A stretch of 64,000 bases of DNA from Pseudorhodoferax sp032153935 (GCF_964253035.1 NZ_CAXUQL020000001.1:558001-622000), one strand, 5' to 3'; counted from the first letter of the stretch, positions 52,979-62,645 are shown. Translations and numbers: made by a program. Notes: generated by a model from the letters alone, not told the origin.

Positions 52979-53673
52979 AGACGGCCATCGTCAGCGCCAT
53001 GCGCGAGGAGCTGGCCGCCGTGCTGGCCCTGCTGCCCGACGAGCAGTGCGAGCGCGTAGCGGGGCGCGAGTTCTGGGTCGGCCACCTGCACGGCCAGGAG
53101 GTGGTGGCGGTGCTGGCACGCATCGGCAAGGTGGCGGCGGCCACCACCGCCACGTTGCTGGCCGAGCGCTTCCGCGTCGACCGCGTGGTGTTCACGGGTG
53201 TGGCCGGCGGCATCGGCGCGGGTGTGAACGTGGGCGACGCGGTCGTCGCCGATGCCTTCCTGCAGCACGACATGGATGCCTCGCCGCTGTTCCCGCGGCA
53301 CGAGGTTCCGCTCTACGGCATGAGCCGCTTCGAGGCCGATCCCGCGCTGCGCGTGGCGCTGCTGCAGGCGGCCCGTCAGGCGCTGCCGCTGGCCCAGGTG
53401 CACGAGGGGCTGATCGTCAGCGGCGACCGCTTCGTCAGCAGCACGGCCGAGGTGCGCGCCCTGCGCGCGGCGCTGCCCGACGTGCTGGCGGTGGAGATGG
53501 AAGGCGCCGCCTTCGCGCAGGTCTGCCACGACTTCGACCTGCCGTTCGCGGCCGTGCGGACCATCTCGGACCGCGCCGACGAGGCCGCGCACGGCGACTT
53601 CCTGCAGTTCGTGCGCACAGTGGCAAGCCCGGCCTCGGCGGCCATCGTGCAGGCCTTGCTCGCGTCTACTTGA
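52975..53673 (+). CDS. mtnN: 5'-methylthioadenosine/S-adenosylhomocysteine nucleosidase
   Basis: A 232-residue purine-nucleosidase fold. The N-terminal 'TAIVSAMREELAAVL' is the family start, the ribose-binding Glu is in 'AVEMEGAAFAQV' and the catalytic Asp in 'RTISDRADEAA'. It removes adenine from MTA, SAH and 5'-deoxyadenosine for recycling. The start overlaps the fadD stop; the 3' end overlaps corA by 8 bp on the opposite strand. Confidence 0.95.
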   Translation: MKTAIVSAMREELAAVLALLPDEQCERVAGREFWVGHLHGQEVVAVLARIGKVAAATTATLLAERFRVDRVVFTGVAGGIGAGVNVGDAVVADAFLQHDMDASPLFPRHEVPLYGMSRFEADPALRVALLQAARQALPLAQVHEGLIVSGDRFVSSTAEVRALRAALPDVLAVEMEGAAFAQVCHDFDLPFAAVRTISDRADEAAHGDFLQFVRTVASPASAAIVQALLAST

Positions 53674-54652
53674 GCCAGCCGCGCCGGCGGAAGTACAGCA
53701 TGGGCACCAGCGCACTGGCCGCCATCAGCCCCAGCGCATAGGGGTAGCCCATGGCCCAGTCCAGCTCGGGCATGAACTTGAAGTTCATGCCGTAGATGCT
53801 GGCGATCAGCGTGGGCGGCAGCAGGGCCACGCTGGCCACCGAGAAGATCTTGATGATCTTGTTCTGGTTGATGTTGATGAAACCGACCGTCGCGTCCATC
53901 AGGAAGTTGATCTTGTCGAACAGGAAGGCGGTGTGGCTGTCCAGCGATTCGATGTCGCGCAGAATCTGGCGCGCCTCCTCGAACTGCTCGGCATTGAGCA
54001 TGCGGCTGCGCATCATGAAGCTGACCGCGCGGCGCGTGTCCATGGCATTGCGGCGGATGCGGCCGTTCAAGTCTTCCTGGCGCGCGATCAGGCCCAGCAC
54101 CTCGCCGGCGATCTCGTCGCTGACATCGCCCTTGAGCACCAGCGTGCCGGCCTTCTCGAGTTCGTCGTAGACGCCTTCCAGCGTGTCGGCCGAGTACTCG
54201 GCGTCGGCATCGAACAGCTTGAGCAGCACCTCCTTGGCGTCCTCGATCAGGCCGGGCGCGCGGCGGGCGCGCATGCGCAGCAGGCGAAACACCGGGACGT
54301 CTTCGTCGTGGATCGAGAACAGCACGCCGCGGCTCTTGAGCTCGGCGTTGTGCTGGTTCAGGATGAAGGCCACGCGCACGTGGCGCGGGTCGTCCGCATC
54401 GGCGATCAGGAAGTCGCTGCGCACATGCAGGTCGCCGTTGTCTTCCTCGTAGAAGCGCGCCGATTCCTCGATGTCCTCGTCCGTCACGTCCTCGGGGATG
54501 GACAGGCCGTAGTACTGCTTGACCCAGCGCTTCTCCTCCAATGTGGGCGACTCCAGGTCGACCCAGATCGGCTGAAACTGCGAAAGTTCTTCGAGCGAAT
54601 CGATTTCTTCCTGGACCAGCCGCCCGTTGGCCAGGGTGAAGATGTTGAGCAT
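53666..54652 (-). CDS. corA: magnesium/cobalt transporter CorA
   Basis: A 328-residue CorA from the ATG at 54652. The long cytoplasmic helical funnel is followed by two C-terminal TM helices. The selectivity motif Gly-Met-Asn is at 288-290 (IYGMNFKFMPEL) between them, and the C-terminus ends in basic residues. It imports Mg2+ (and Co2+, Ni2+) as a pentamer. An in-frame ATG 12 codons upstream is less likely. Confidence 0.95.
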   Translation of the reverse strand: MLNIFTLANGRLVQEEIDSLEELSQFQPIWVDLESPTLEEKRWVKQYYGLSIPEDVTDEDIEESARFYEEDNGDLHVRSDFLIADADDPRHVRVAFILNQHNAELKSRGVLFSIHDEDVPVFRLLRMRARRAPGLIEDAKEVLLKLFDADAEYSADTLEGVYDELEKAGTLVLKGDVSDEIAGEVLGLIARQEDLNGRIRRNAMDTRRAVSFMMRSRMLNAEQFEEARQILRDIESLDSHTAFLFDKINFLMDATVGFININQNKIIKIFSVASVALLPPTLIASIYGMNFKFMPELDWAMGYPYALGLMAASALVPMLYFRRRGWLK

Positions 54653-54891
54653 GGGGAATCCCCTGTGGTGTTCTCGGGCCCACGCCAAGGCGGATGGGGG
54701 GTGCTTTTCGGCCTTGCGCCAGGTACTGGAGGCAGCGCCGACGCCTGGCTTTCACGCGGTGGGCTCCGTACGGGAAGCCCGAAATTATGGCACCACCAAA
54801 CCCATGTAACCTTGTCCAACCCGCCTTGCATTTCAGGTCTGTCGCGCGCATAGTGAATCGCCCGTCAACCATGAACTGCAAAGGAGGCTCC

Positions 54892-55221
54892 ATGAATTTG
54901 ACGATCAGCGGTCACCACCTCGAAGTGACTCCCGCACTGCGCAGCTATGTCATCAACAAGCTCGATCGCATCACGCGGCACTTCGACCAAGTGGTCGATG
55001 TCAAGGTCCTGTTGACCGTGGAAAAGCAGAAGGAAAAGCAGAACCGGCAACGCGCCGAATGCAACATCCACGTGAAGGGCAATGACATGTTTGCGGAGAG
55101 TGCACACGCTGATCTCTATGCGGCCGTCGACGAACTGGTGGACAAGCTGGACCGCCAGGTGGTGCGACACAAGGACCGTATCCAGCAACACCACCACGAG
55201 GCTCCCAAGCGTCTGATGTGA
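54892..55221 (+). CDS. hpf: ribosome hibernation promoting factor, short form
   Basis: A 109-residue protein with AAAGGAGG before its ATG. The sequence 'NLTISGHHLEVTPALRSYVINKL' and 'MFAESAHADLYAAVDELVDKLDRQV' is typical of HPF/YhbH. It binds the 30S decoding centre and favours inactive 100S ribosomes in stationary phase. In many betaproteobacteria rpoN precedes it; here corA (opposite strand) does. Confidence 0.95.
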   Translation: MNLTISGHHLEVTPALRSYVINKLDRITRHFDQVVDVKVLLTVEKQKEKQNRQRAECNIHVKGNDMFAESAHADLYAAVDELVDKLDRQVVRHKDRIQQHHHEAPKRLM

Positions 55222-55270
55222 AGCCCCAGGCGGCGCGCCCAGCGTGTCGCCCGCAACCGACAGAAACCGA

Positions 55271-55295
55271 GGCCGCCGAAATGGGCGGCCTTTTT
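55271..55295 (+). terminator. hpf terminator
   Basis: GGCCGCC and GGCGGCC form a 7-bp stem with a 6-base loop (GAAATG), followed by TTTTT. It lies 49 bp after the hpf stop, so ptsN is probably read mainly from its own promoter in the gap before 55340. Confidence 0.85.
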
Positions 55296-55339
55296 GTTGC
55301 TGCACCGCAATGTAACGGCGTGCATAATCCGCCCTTCGT

Positions 55340-55807
55340 ATGAACCGCCTAGCGTCCATCCTGCCTGCCGCGCAGGTCCTCGTCAGCGTCGATGCCACCA
55401 GCAAGAAGCGCGCGTTCGAAGAAGCCGGCCTGCTGTTCGAGAACCTGCACGCGCTGTCGCGCGCGCTGGTGACCGACAGCCTGTTCGCGCGCGAGCGCCT
55501 GGGCTCTACCGGTCTGGGCCACGGTGTGGCCATTCCGCACGGCCGCATCAAAGGCCTCAAGTCGCCGATGGCGGCGGTTCTGCAGCTGGCCCAGCCCATC
55601 GGGTTCGACGCACCGGATGAACAGCCGGTCAAGCTGCTGATCTTCCTGCTGGTGCCCGAGGCGGCCACCCAGAAACACCTGGAAATCCTGTCGGAAATCG
55701 CCGAGCTGCTGAGCGACGCGCCGCTGCGCGAGAGCTTGAAGAGCACGGCCGATGCCGCAGCGCTGCACGCGCTGATCGACGGCTGGCAATCGTCCCAGCT
55801 CGCCTGA
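55340..55807 (+). CDS. ptsN: nitrogen PTS enzyme IIA (EIIA-Ntr)
   Basis: A 155-residue EIIA of the mannitol/fructose type. The phospho-accepting His67 lies in 'GVAIPHGRIKGL'. 'RERLGSTGLGHGVAIPHG' and 'LVPEAATQKHLEILSEIAELL' are the classical PtsN segments. It is a regulatory PTS end point (nitrogen, potassium, envelope stress), not a sugar transporter. Followed by hprK at 28 bp. Confidence 0.96.
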   Translation: MNRLASILPAAQVLVSVDATSKKRAFEEAGLLFENLHALSRALVTDSLFARERLGSTGLGHGVAIPHGRIKGLKSPMAAVLQLAQPIGFDAPDEQPVKLLIFLLVPEAATQKHLEILSEIAELLSDAPLRESLKSTADAAALHALIDGWQSSQLA

Positions 55808-55835
55808 TCCGCCTGCCTGGCGACGCTGCGCGGCC

Positions 55836-56783
55836 ATGAAGCCCAATGTCGTCAGTGCCGATGTTCTGTTCGAGGAATTCCGCGCACTGCTGCGCTGGGA
55901 ATGGGTCGCAGGGCTGGGCGCATCCGAACGCCGTTTCGACGAAGTCGCCGTGCGCGCTGCGCGTTCAGGCGCGGATCTCGTCGGCTACCTGAACTACATC
56001 CACCCCTACCGCGTGCAGATCCTGGGCGAGCGCGAGATCGCCTACCTGGTCAACGCCACGCCTGAGGACTGCGCGCGACGCATTGCCCGCATCGTCACGC
56101 TGGAACCGCCCGTGCTGGTGCTGGCCGACGGCCAGCAGGCCCCGCAGGCACTGCTGTCCATGTGCGAGCGCGCGCAGATCCCGATGTTCGCGACCGAGGA
56201 GTCCTCGGCCTTCGCCATCGACGTGCTGCGCGCCTACCTGTCCAAGCACTTCGCCGACCGCACCACCATGCACGGCGTGTTCATGGACATTCTGGGCCTG
56301 GGCGTGATGATCACGGGCGAGTCCGGCTTGGGCAAGAGCGAACTCGGACTGGAACTGATCTCGCGCGGCAACGGCCTGGTGGCGGATGACGCGGTCGACT
56401 TGTTCCGCATCAACCAGACCACCATCGAAGGGCGCTGCCCCGAACTTCTGCAAAACCTGCTGGAAGTGCGCGGCATCGGCCTCCTGGACATCCGTGGCAT
56501 CTTTGGCGAGACCGCCGTGCGCCGCAAGATGCGGCTCAAGCTCATCGTGCACCTGGTCCGCCGCGAGACCATGGAGCGCGAGCACGAGCGCCTGCCTTAC
56601 GAGCCGCTCACGCAGGATGTACTGGGCGTGGCCGTGCGCAAGGTCATCATCCAGGTGGTGGCCGGACGCAACATTGCCGTGCTCGTGGAAGCCGCCGTGC
56701 GCAACACCATCCTGCAGCTGCGCGGCATCGACACCTACCAGGAATTCGTGGAGCGGCACCGCCGCGCCATGGAGGGCGACTGA
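55836..56783 (+). CDS. hprK: HPr kinase/phosphorylase
   Basis: A 315-residue enzyme. The Walker A loop GESGLGKS is at 161-168, preceded by His146 in 'TTMHGVFMDILG', and the family signature 'LLEVRGIGLLDIRGIFG' follows. It phosphorylates and dephosphorylates Ser46 of HPr. With ptsN it belongs to the incomplete regulatory PTS found in betaproteobacteria; ptsH is not in the window. Confidence 0.96.
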   Translation: MKPNVVSADVLFEEFRALLRWEWVAGLGASERRFDEVAVRAARSGADLVGYLNYIHPYRVQILGEREIAYLVNATPEDCARRIARIVTLEPPVLVLADGQQAPQALLSMCERAQIPMFATEESSAFAIDVLRAYLSKHFADRTTMHGVFMDILGLGVMITGESGLGKSELGLELISRGNGLVADDAVDLFRINQTTIEGRCPELLQNLLEVRGIGLLDIRGIFGETAVRRKMRLKLIVHLVRRETMEREHERLPYEPLTQDVLGVAVRKVIIQVVAGRNIAVLVEAAVRNTILQLRGIDTYQEFVERHRRAMEGD

Positions 56784-56793
56784 GGCGGGCGCC

Positions 56794-57222
56794 TCAGGCC
56801 TTGGCCTGCTTGCCGCCGCACTCGGCGCACAGGCCGTACAGCGACATGGCATGGTCTTGCACTGTCCAGCCCTTGGCCTTGGCCACGATGGACTGGCGCT
56901 TCTCGATCTCGGCGTCGAAGAACTCCTCGACCTTGCCGCAGGAGGTGCAGACGAAATGGTCGTGGTGCCGGCCTTCGTTGAGTTCGTAGACGGCCTTGCC
57001 GGATTCGAAATGGCTGCGCGACAGGATGCCGGCCTGTTCGAACTGCGTCAGCACACGGTAGACCGTGGCCAGGCCGATGTCCGAGCGCTCCATCAGCAGC
57101 ACGCGGAACACATCTTCGGCCGTCATGTGGCGCAACTCACCCTTCTGGAAGATCTCCATGATCTTCAGCCGGGGCAGGGTGGCCTTCAGACCGGTGCTCT
57201 TGAGTTCGTCGATGTTGGCCAT
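56794..57222 (-). CDS. fur: ferric uptake regulator Fur
   Basis: A 142-residue Fur. The winged helix ('LKATLPRLKIMEIFQ', 'DIGLATVYRVLTQFEQAGIL') is followed by the metal-binding 'NEGRHHDHFVCTSCGKVEEF' region and a second Cys pair 'CAECGG'. With Fe2+ it represses iron uptake genes, which may include the TonB receptor locus at the start of the window. Divergent from bamE; convergent with hprK. Confidence 0.96.
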   Translation of the reverse strand: MANIDELKSTGLKATLPRLKIMEIFQKGELRHMTAEDVFRVLLMERSDIGLATVYRVLTQFEQAGILSRSHFESGKAVYELNEGRHHDHFVCTSCGKVEEFFDAEIEKRQSIVAKAKGWTVQDHAMSLYGLCAECGGKQAKA

Positions 57223-57296
57223 GCGCGCTATGGGTGTCTTGGTGGCAGCGCCCCCGCCGCGCCCGGACGGGCAACAGGGGCAAAAAGGGCCGCCGC

Positions 57297-57302
57297 TACA
57301 AT
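57297..57302 (+). promoter_or_regulatory. likely -10 element of bamE
   Basis: TACAAT, 29 bp before the bamE start in the 108-bp fur/bamE gap. No good -35 hexamer was found at the right spacing. The same YACAAT pattern occurs before the SET and ssb genes in this window. Confidence 0.4.
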
Positions 57303-57330
57303 CGCGCGATCATAGCGCCGCCGAGTCTCC

Positions 57331-57879
57331 ATGCCCGCTTCCCGTTCGATGCCCCTGCCCTTCGGCCTGCTGATGCTCTGCTGCGCCGCGCTCGCGGGGT
57401 GCAGCACGGTCAAAGAGGCCACGCGCAGCGCGGCCAATGCCATCGTGCCCTACAAGATCGAGATCGTGCAGGGCAACTTCGTCTCCAAGGAGCAGGTCGA
57501 GGCGCTCAAGCCAGGCATGTCGCGCGCCCAGGTGCGCGACGTGCTGGGCACCCCCCTGCTGCAAAGCGTGTTCCACGCCGACCGCTGGGACTACGTGTTC
57601 ACGATGAAGCGCCAGGGCATCGAGCCGCAGGCGCGCCAGCTCACGGTGTTCTTCAAGGACGACCTGCTCGAGCGCACCGAGGGCGACCCGATGCCCAGCG
57701 AGACCGAGTTCGTGGCCCTGCTCGGTGCCGAGCGCAAGGCCAAGGCCGTTCCGGTGCTCGAAGCCAGCGAAGACAAGCTCAAGCCCTTCGCACCGCGCGA
57801 GCCGGCCGCCCAGGCCACGCCGCAGCCGGCCGCTCCGCTGCCCTCGTCCTACCCGCCGCTGGAAGCCCCGGCGCGCTGA
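57331..57879 (+). CDS. bamE: outer-membrane assembly lipoprotein BamE
   Basis: A 182-residue protein. The lipobox LAGC (Cys24) gives a lipoprotein. The SmpA/OmlA domain shows 'IEIVQGNFVSKEQVEALKPGMSRAQVRDVLGTPL' (read in two parts) and 'FHADRWDYVFTM'. A Pro/Ala-rich C-terminal tail makes it longer than E. coli BamE (113 residues). It is an accessory of the BAM complex that inserts barrels such as the TonB receptor. An internal ATG at 57349 is an alternative start. Confidence 0.94.
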   Translation: MPASRSMPLPFGLLMLCCAALAGCSTVKEATRSAANAIVPYKIEIVQGNFVSKEQVEALKPGMSRAQVRDVLGTPLLQSVFHADRWDYVFTMKRQGIEPQARQLTVFFKDDLLERTEGDPMPSETEFVALLGAERKAKAVPVLEASEDKLKPFAPREPAAQATPQPAAPLPSSYPPLEAPAR

Positions 57880-57928
57880 CCGCGCCGCCGTGCGGCGGCG
57901 GCATCCGCATCCCTGTCCTGCCATTGCC

Positions 57929-58762
57929 ATGACGCATCCTTCGACCTCTGCCCCGACCACACATGCCGTGGCCATCGCGGGCGCTTCCGGCCGCATGGGC
58001 CACACCCTGATCGAGGCCGTGCTGGCCTCGGGTGACTGCCGCCTGAGCGGCGCACTCGATGTCGCCGCCAGTCCGGCCCTGGGCCAGGACGCCGCGGCCT
58101 TCCTGGGCAAACCGGCCGGCGTGGCGATCACGGCCGACCTGGCCCAGGGCCTGCAAGGCGCCCAGGCGCTGATCGACTTCACGCGGCCCGAGGGCACGCT
58201 GGCCCATCTGCGCGCCTGTCGCGCCCAGGGCACGGCCCTGGTGATCGGCACCACCGGCTTCACCGAGGCCCAGAAGGCCGAGATCGCCGACGCGGCGCGC
58301 GACATCGCCATCGTCATGGCCCCCAACATGAGCGTGGGCGTCAATGTCACCTTCAAGCTGCTGCAGCTGGCCGCCAAGGCCATGCCAGTAGGCTACGACA
58401 TCGAGATCATCGAGACCCACCACCGCCACAAGATCGACGCGCCCTCGGGCACGGCGCTCAAGATGGGCGAGGTCATCGCCCAGGCCATGGGCCGCGACCT
58501 CAAGGAATGCGCCGTCTACGCACGCGAAGGCGTGACCGGCGAGCGCGACCCGTCCATGATCGGCTTCCAGTCGCTGCGCGGGGGCGACGTGGTGGGCGAC
58601 CACACCGTGCTGTTCGCCGGCACTGGCGAGCGCATCGAGATCACACACAAGGCCACCAGCCGCATGAACTACGCCATCGGCAGCCTGCGCGCGGTGCGCT
58701 TCCTGGCTGGTCGCCAGAACGGCCTGTACAGCATGTTCGACGTGCTGGGGCTGAACGACTGA
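57929..58762 (+). CDS. dapB: 4-hydroxy-tetrahydrodipicolinate reductase
   Basis: A 277-residue enzyme of lysine and peptidoglycan synthesis. It has the NAD(P) loop 'AVAIAGASGRMGHTLIEAV', 'VIGTTGFTEAQ', the catalytic 'ETHHRHKIDAPSGTALKMGE' and 'RGGDVVGDHTVLFAGTGERIE' (in part). Standard length; 49 bp after bamE. Confidence 0.97.
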   Translation: MTHPSTSAPTTHAVAIAGASGRMGHTLIEAVLASGDCRLSGALDVAASPALGQDAAAFLGKPAGVAITADLAQGLQGAQALIDFTRPEGTLAHLRACRAQGTALVIGTTGFTEAQKAEIADAARDIAIVMAPNMSVGVNVTFKLLQLAAKAMPVGYDIEIIETHHRHKIDAPSGTALKMGEVIAQAMGRDLKECAVYAREGVTGERDPSMIGFQSLRGGDVVGDHTVLFAGTGERIEITHKATSRMNYAIGSLRAVRFLAGRQNGLYSMFDVLGLND

Positions 58763-58775
58763 CCTGCGCACCGCC

Positions 58776-59417
58776 GTGAACGCGCTGGATCTGCTGACCG
58801 CGGGCGACGCCATCCACCGGCTCGTCGCCTGGCTGCTGCTGGTGATGTCGGTCGCCAGTTGGGTCGTGATCCTCTACAAGCTGTGGGTGCTGCGCCGCGC
58901 CGGGCGCGACGTGCTGCGCGGCACGGCCGCGTTCTGGCAGGCGCCGGCTCTAGACGGTGCCGTCGAGCGCGTCGCCGCCTTCGACCGCGACGGCCTGCTG
59001 CGGCCCCTGCTGGCCGCGACCCAGGCGCCGGCCATCGGCACGCTGGGCGGCAGCGGGCCGCGCGGCCAACAGCTCACGCGGCTGCTGCGTGGCGCGTTGC
59101 ACCAGGGCACACGGCGCCTGCAGTTTGGCCAGGTGCTGCTGGCCACGGTGGGCTCCATCGCCCCCTTCGTTGGCCTGCTCGGCACGGTCTGGGGCATCTA
59201 CCACGCACTGACCAGCATTTCCTCGGCTGGCCAGATCACGATTTCACAGGTCGCCGGCCCGGTCGGCGAAGCCCTGGTCATGACCGCCGCCGGCCTGGCC
59301 GTGGCCATTCCCGCCGTGCTGGCCTACAACTGGTTCGGCCGCAGCATCGCGCGCATCGAGGCCGAACTCGAGGGCTTCGCCTTCGACCTGCGCGACCTGC
59401 TGGTGCCGCAGGACTGA
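58776..59417 (+). CDS. exbB: MotA/TolQ/ExbB proton channel family protein
   Basis: A 213-residue protein with a GTG start at 58776. It has three TM helices (about 16-38, 125-147, 165-187). The conserved block 'TVGSIAPFVGLLGTVWGIYHALTSISSAGQ' (read in halves) and 'VGEALVMTAAGLAVAIPAVLAYNWF' defines ExbB/TolQ. With ExbD it uses proton motive force for TonB- or TolA-dependent work. No tonB or tolA is adjacent. Confidence 0.9.
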   Translation: MNALDLLTAGDAIHRLVAWLLLVMSVASWVVILYKLWVLRRAGRDVLRGTAAFWQAPALDGAVERVAAFDRDGLLRPLLAATQAPAIGTLGGSGPRGQQLTRLLRGALHQGTRRLQFGQVLLATVGSIAPFVGLLGTVWGIYHALTSISSAGQITISQVAGPVGEALVMTAAGLAVAIPAVLAYNWFGRSIARIEAELEGFAFDLRDLLVPQD

Positions 59418-59422
59418 CCGCC

Positions 59423-59845
59423 ATGCCCTTCGGCCGCCTGGAACGCAGGGAAGGCGCCAAGCCCATGGCCGACATCAACGTCACGCCGCTGGTGGACGTG
59501 ATGCTGGTGTTGCTGGTGATCTTCATCATCACCGCACCGCTGATGGCCGGTAGCCTGCGCATGGACCTGCCGCATAGCGAATCCGCCGAGCCGGGGCTGC
59601 CGGCCGAGTCCATCAACCTGGCGCTGACACCGGACGGCCAGATCCACCTGGACGAGCGCCCCGTCACGCCCGAGCAGCTGCGCCAGACACTGGAGCGCCG
59701 CGCCGCGCAAGACCCGGACACCGAGGTCCAGCTGCGCGCCGACGCCCAGGTGCCCTATGGCAAGGTGGTCGAACTCATGGACATGGCGCAAGCGGCCGGC
59801 CTGTCGCGCATCGGCTTCGTGGCCGAACGCAAGCCCGCGCGCTGA
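59423..59845 (+). CDS. exbD: biopolymer transport protein ExbD
   Basis: A 140-residue protein with one N-terminal TM helix. 'MADINVTPLVDVMLVLLVIFII' contains the functional Asp of ExbD/TolR in the membrane (VDVMLVL). The periplasmic domain ends 'GKVVELMDMAQAAGLSRIGFV', standard for the family. It is 5 bp after exbB and could energise the TonB receptor encoded at the start of the window. Confidence 0.92.
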   Translation: MPFGRLERREGAKPMADINVTPLVDVMLVLLVIFIITAPLMAGSLRMDLPHSESAEPGLPAESINLALTPDGQIHLDERPVTPEQLRQTLERRAAQDPDTEVQLRADAQVPYGKVVELMDMAQAAGLSRIGFVAERKPAR

Positions 59846-59936
59846 ACCTAAAATCCCGGCGCCCGGCTCCGCGCCGCCCGTTTCCTGCCCTGCTCTCGCG
59901 TGATCGCGCCGTGCGACACGCCCAACGCCGCCTCCC

Positions 59937-62645
59937 ATGCAAGACAAGTACAACCATCTCGAAGTCGAACCCGCCGCCCAGGCGCACTGGCGCGCGCGCG
60001 ACGCCTACCGCGTGGGCGAAGACGCAGGCCGCCCGAAGTTCTACGCCTGCTCCATGCTGCCCTACCCCAGCGGCAAGCTGCACATGGGCCACGTGCGCAA
60101 CTACACGATCAACGACATGCTCACGCGCCAGCTGCGCATGGCCGGGCACAACGTGTTGATGCCCATGGGCTGGGACGCCTTCGGCCTGCCGGCCGAGAAC
60201 GCCGCGCTCAAGAACGGCGTGCCGCCAGCGCAGTGGACCTACGACAACATCGCCTACATGAAGAAGCAGATGCAGGCGATGGGGCTGGCCATCGACTGGT
60301 CGCGCGAAGTCGCCACCTGCGACCCCAGCTACTACCGCTGGAACCAGTGGCTGTTCCTCAAGATGCTCGAGAAGGGCATCGCCTACCGCAAGACCCAGGT
60401 CGTCAATTGGGACCCAGTGGACCAGACCGTGCTGGCCAACGAGCAGGTCATCGACGGCAAGGGCTGGCGCACGGGCGCCGTGGTCGAGAAGCGCGAGATC
60501 CCGGGCTACTACCTGAAGATCACCGACTACGCCGAAGAACTGCTCGACCACGTGCAGAACAAGCTGCCGGGCTGGCCCGAGCGCGTCAAGCTCATGCAGG
60601 AGAACTGGATCGGCAAGAGCGAGGGCGTGCGCTTTGCCTTCACGCACGCCATCCAGGGCGCCGACGGTGCGCTGATCGGCGACGGCCGCATGTACGTGTT
60701 CACCACGCGCGCCGACACCATCATGGGCGTGACCTTCTGCGCCGTGGCGCCCGAACACCCGCTGGCCGCGCATGCCGCCGCCACGAACCCGGCGCTGGCC
60801 GATTTCATCGAACGCTGCAAGCAGGGCGGCACGACCGAGGCCGAACTCGCGCTGCGCGAGAAGGAAGGCATGGCCACCGGCTTGTCGGTGGTGCACCCGA
60901 TCAGCGGCAAGGACGTGCCGCTGTGGGTCGGCAACTACGTGCTGATGGGCTATGGCGACGGCGCCGTGATGGGCGTGCCCGCGCACGACGAGCGCGACTT
61001 CGCGTTTGCGCTCAAGTACCAGTTGGCGATCACGCAGGTCGTGCACGTGGACGGCGAGCACTACGACTACCACCAGTGGCACGACTGGTACGGCGACAAG
61101 CAGCGCGGCGTGACCATCAACTCCGACATCTTCAGCGGCCTGGAACACCGCGACGCGGTGGACGCCGTGGCCCGCGCACTGGCCGAGAAGGGCCTGGGCG
61201 AGAAGAAGACCACCTGGCGCCTGCGCGACTGGGGCGTGAGCCGCCAGCGCTACTGGGGAACGCCGATTCCCATCATCCACTGCGCCGAGCATGGCGCGGT
61301 GCCGGTGCCCGAGAAAGACCTGCCTGTGGTGCTGCCGCAGGACTGCGTGCCCGACGGCTCGGGCAATCCGCTGCACAAGCACGAGGGCTTCCATGCCGGC
61401 GTGACCTGCCCGGTCTGCGGCAAGCCGGCCCGCCGCGAGACCGACACCATGGACACCTTCGTGGACTCGTCCTGGTACTTCATGCGCTACTGCGATCCGG
61501 CACTCGACAGCGCCATGGTCGGCGACGGCACGGCCTACTGGATGCGCGACCAACACCTGCCCACCGGCGGCAGCGGCATGGACCAGTACATCGGCGGCAT
61601 CGAGCACGCCATCCTGCACCTGCTGTACGCCCGCTTCTGGACCAAGGTCATGCGTGACCTGGGCCTCGTGAAGATCGACGAGCCCTTCACCAAGCTGCTC
61701 ACGCAGGGCATGGTGCTCAACCACATCTACAGCCGGCGCACGGACAAGGGTGGCAAGGAGTACTTTTGGCCGCACGACGTGGACCATGTGCTCGACGAGG
61801 GCGGCAAGATCGTCGGCGCCAAGCTCAAGAACGCGGTCGGCGATCTGCCCGTCGGCACCGTGATCGACTACGAGGGCGTGGGCACCATGTCCAAGTCCAA
61901 GAACAACGGCGTCGATCCGCAGGAGCTGATCGAGAAGTACGGCGCCGATACGGCCCGCCTGTACACCATGTTCACGGCGCCGCCCGAGGCCACGCTGGAG
62001 TGGAACGATGCGGCCGTGGAAGGCAGCTACCGCTTCCTGCGCCGCGTCTGGAACTTCGGCGTCAAGCTGGCCGCCAGCGACTTCTCCATGGCTCTCGAAG
62101 CCGCACACGGCGCCACCAGCCTGCAGGACGTGGCCTTCGGCAAGGAAGCCAAGGCGTTGCGGCTGGAGGTGCACAGCGTGCTCAAGCAGATCGACTACGA
62201 CTACCAGCGCATGCAGTACAACACCGTGGTGTCCGGCGCCATGAAGCTGCTCAACGCGCTGGAGAACTTCAAGGCCGTCGGCGCCGCTGGCGCGCCCATT
62301 GCGCTGGCCGAGGGCTTCGGCATCCTGCTGCGCTGCCTGTACCCGGCCACGCCGCACGTCACGCACGCGCTGTGGTCCGAACTGGGCTACGACCAGCGCT
62401 TCGGCGAATTGCTCGACGCGCCCTGGCCGCAGGTCGACACGGGCGCACTGGAACAGGACGAGGTCGAACTCATGCTGCAGATCAACGGCAAGCTGCGCGG
62501 CGCGATCCGCGTGCCGGCCGGTGCCGACAAGGCCACCATCGAGGCCGCCGCGCTGGCGCACGAGATGTTCGCCAAGTTCGCCGAGGGCGCGACACCCAAG
62601 AAGGTGATCGTGGTGCCGGGCCGCCTCGTCAACCTGGTGCTGTGA
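59937..62645 (+). CDS. leuS: leucyl-tRNA synthetase
   Basis: A 902-residue class I synthetase. The HIGH motif is 'PSGKLHMGHVRNY' (about 40-50) and the KMSKS loop reads TMSKS at 650-654, a known LeuRS variant. The editing domain shows 'TTRADTIMGVTF' and 'GYGDGAVMGVPAHDERDFAFA' (in part). Full length. Confidence 0.98.
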   Translation: MQDKYNHLEVEPAAQAHWRARDAYRVGEDAGRPKFYACSMLPYPSGKLHMGHVRNYTINDMLTRQLRMAGHNVLMPMGWDAFGLPAENAALKNGVPPAQWTYDNIAYMKKQMQAMGLAIDWSREVATCDPSYYRWNQWLFLKMLEKGIAYRKTQVVNWDPVDQTVLANEQVIDGKGWRTGAVVEKREIPGYYLKITDYAEELLDHVQNKLPGWPERVKLMQENWIGKSEGVRFAFTHAIQGADGALIGDGRMYVFTTRADTIMGVTFCAVAPEHPLAAHAAATNPALADFIERCKQGGTTEAELALREKEGMATGLSVVHPISGKDVPLWVGNYVLMGYGDGAVMGVPAHDERDFAFALKYQLAITQVVHVDGEHYDYHQWHDWYGDKQRGVTINSDIFSGLEHRDAVDAVARALAEKGLGEKKTTWRLRDWGVSRQRYWGTPIPIIHCAEHGAVPVPEKDLPVVLPQDCVPDGSGNPLHKHEGFHAGVTCPVCGKPARRETDTMDTFVDSSWYFMRYCDPALDSAMVGDGTAYWMRDQHLPTGGSGMDQYIGGIEHAILHLLYARFWTKVMRDLGLVKIDEPFTKLLTQGMVLNHIYSRRTDKGGKEYFWPHDVDHVLDEGGKIVGAKLKNAVGDLPVGTVIDYEGVGTMSKSKNNGVDPQELIEKYGADTARLYTMFTAPPEATLEWNDAAVEGSYRFLRRVWNFGVKLAASDFSMALEAAHGATSLQDVAFGKEAKALRLEVHSVLKQIDYDYQRMQYNTVVSGAMKLLNALENFKAVGAAGAPIALAEGFGILLRCLYPATPHVTHALWSELGYDQRFGELLDAPWPQVDTGALEQDEVELMLQINGKLRGAIRVPAGADKATIEAAALAHEMFAKFAEGATPKKVIVVPGRLVNLVL

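Noticed and set aside
59775..62561. 928-codon minus-strand frame opposite leuS
   Set aside because: Shadow frame. The plus strand encodes a full LeuRS with HIGH and TMSKS motifs.
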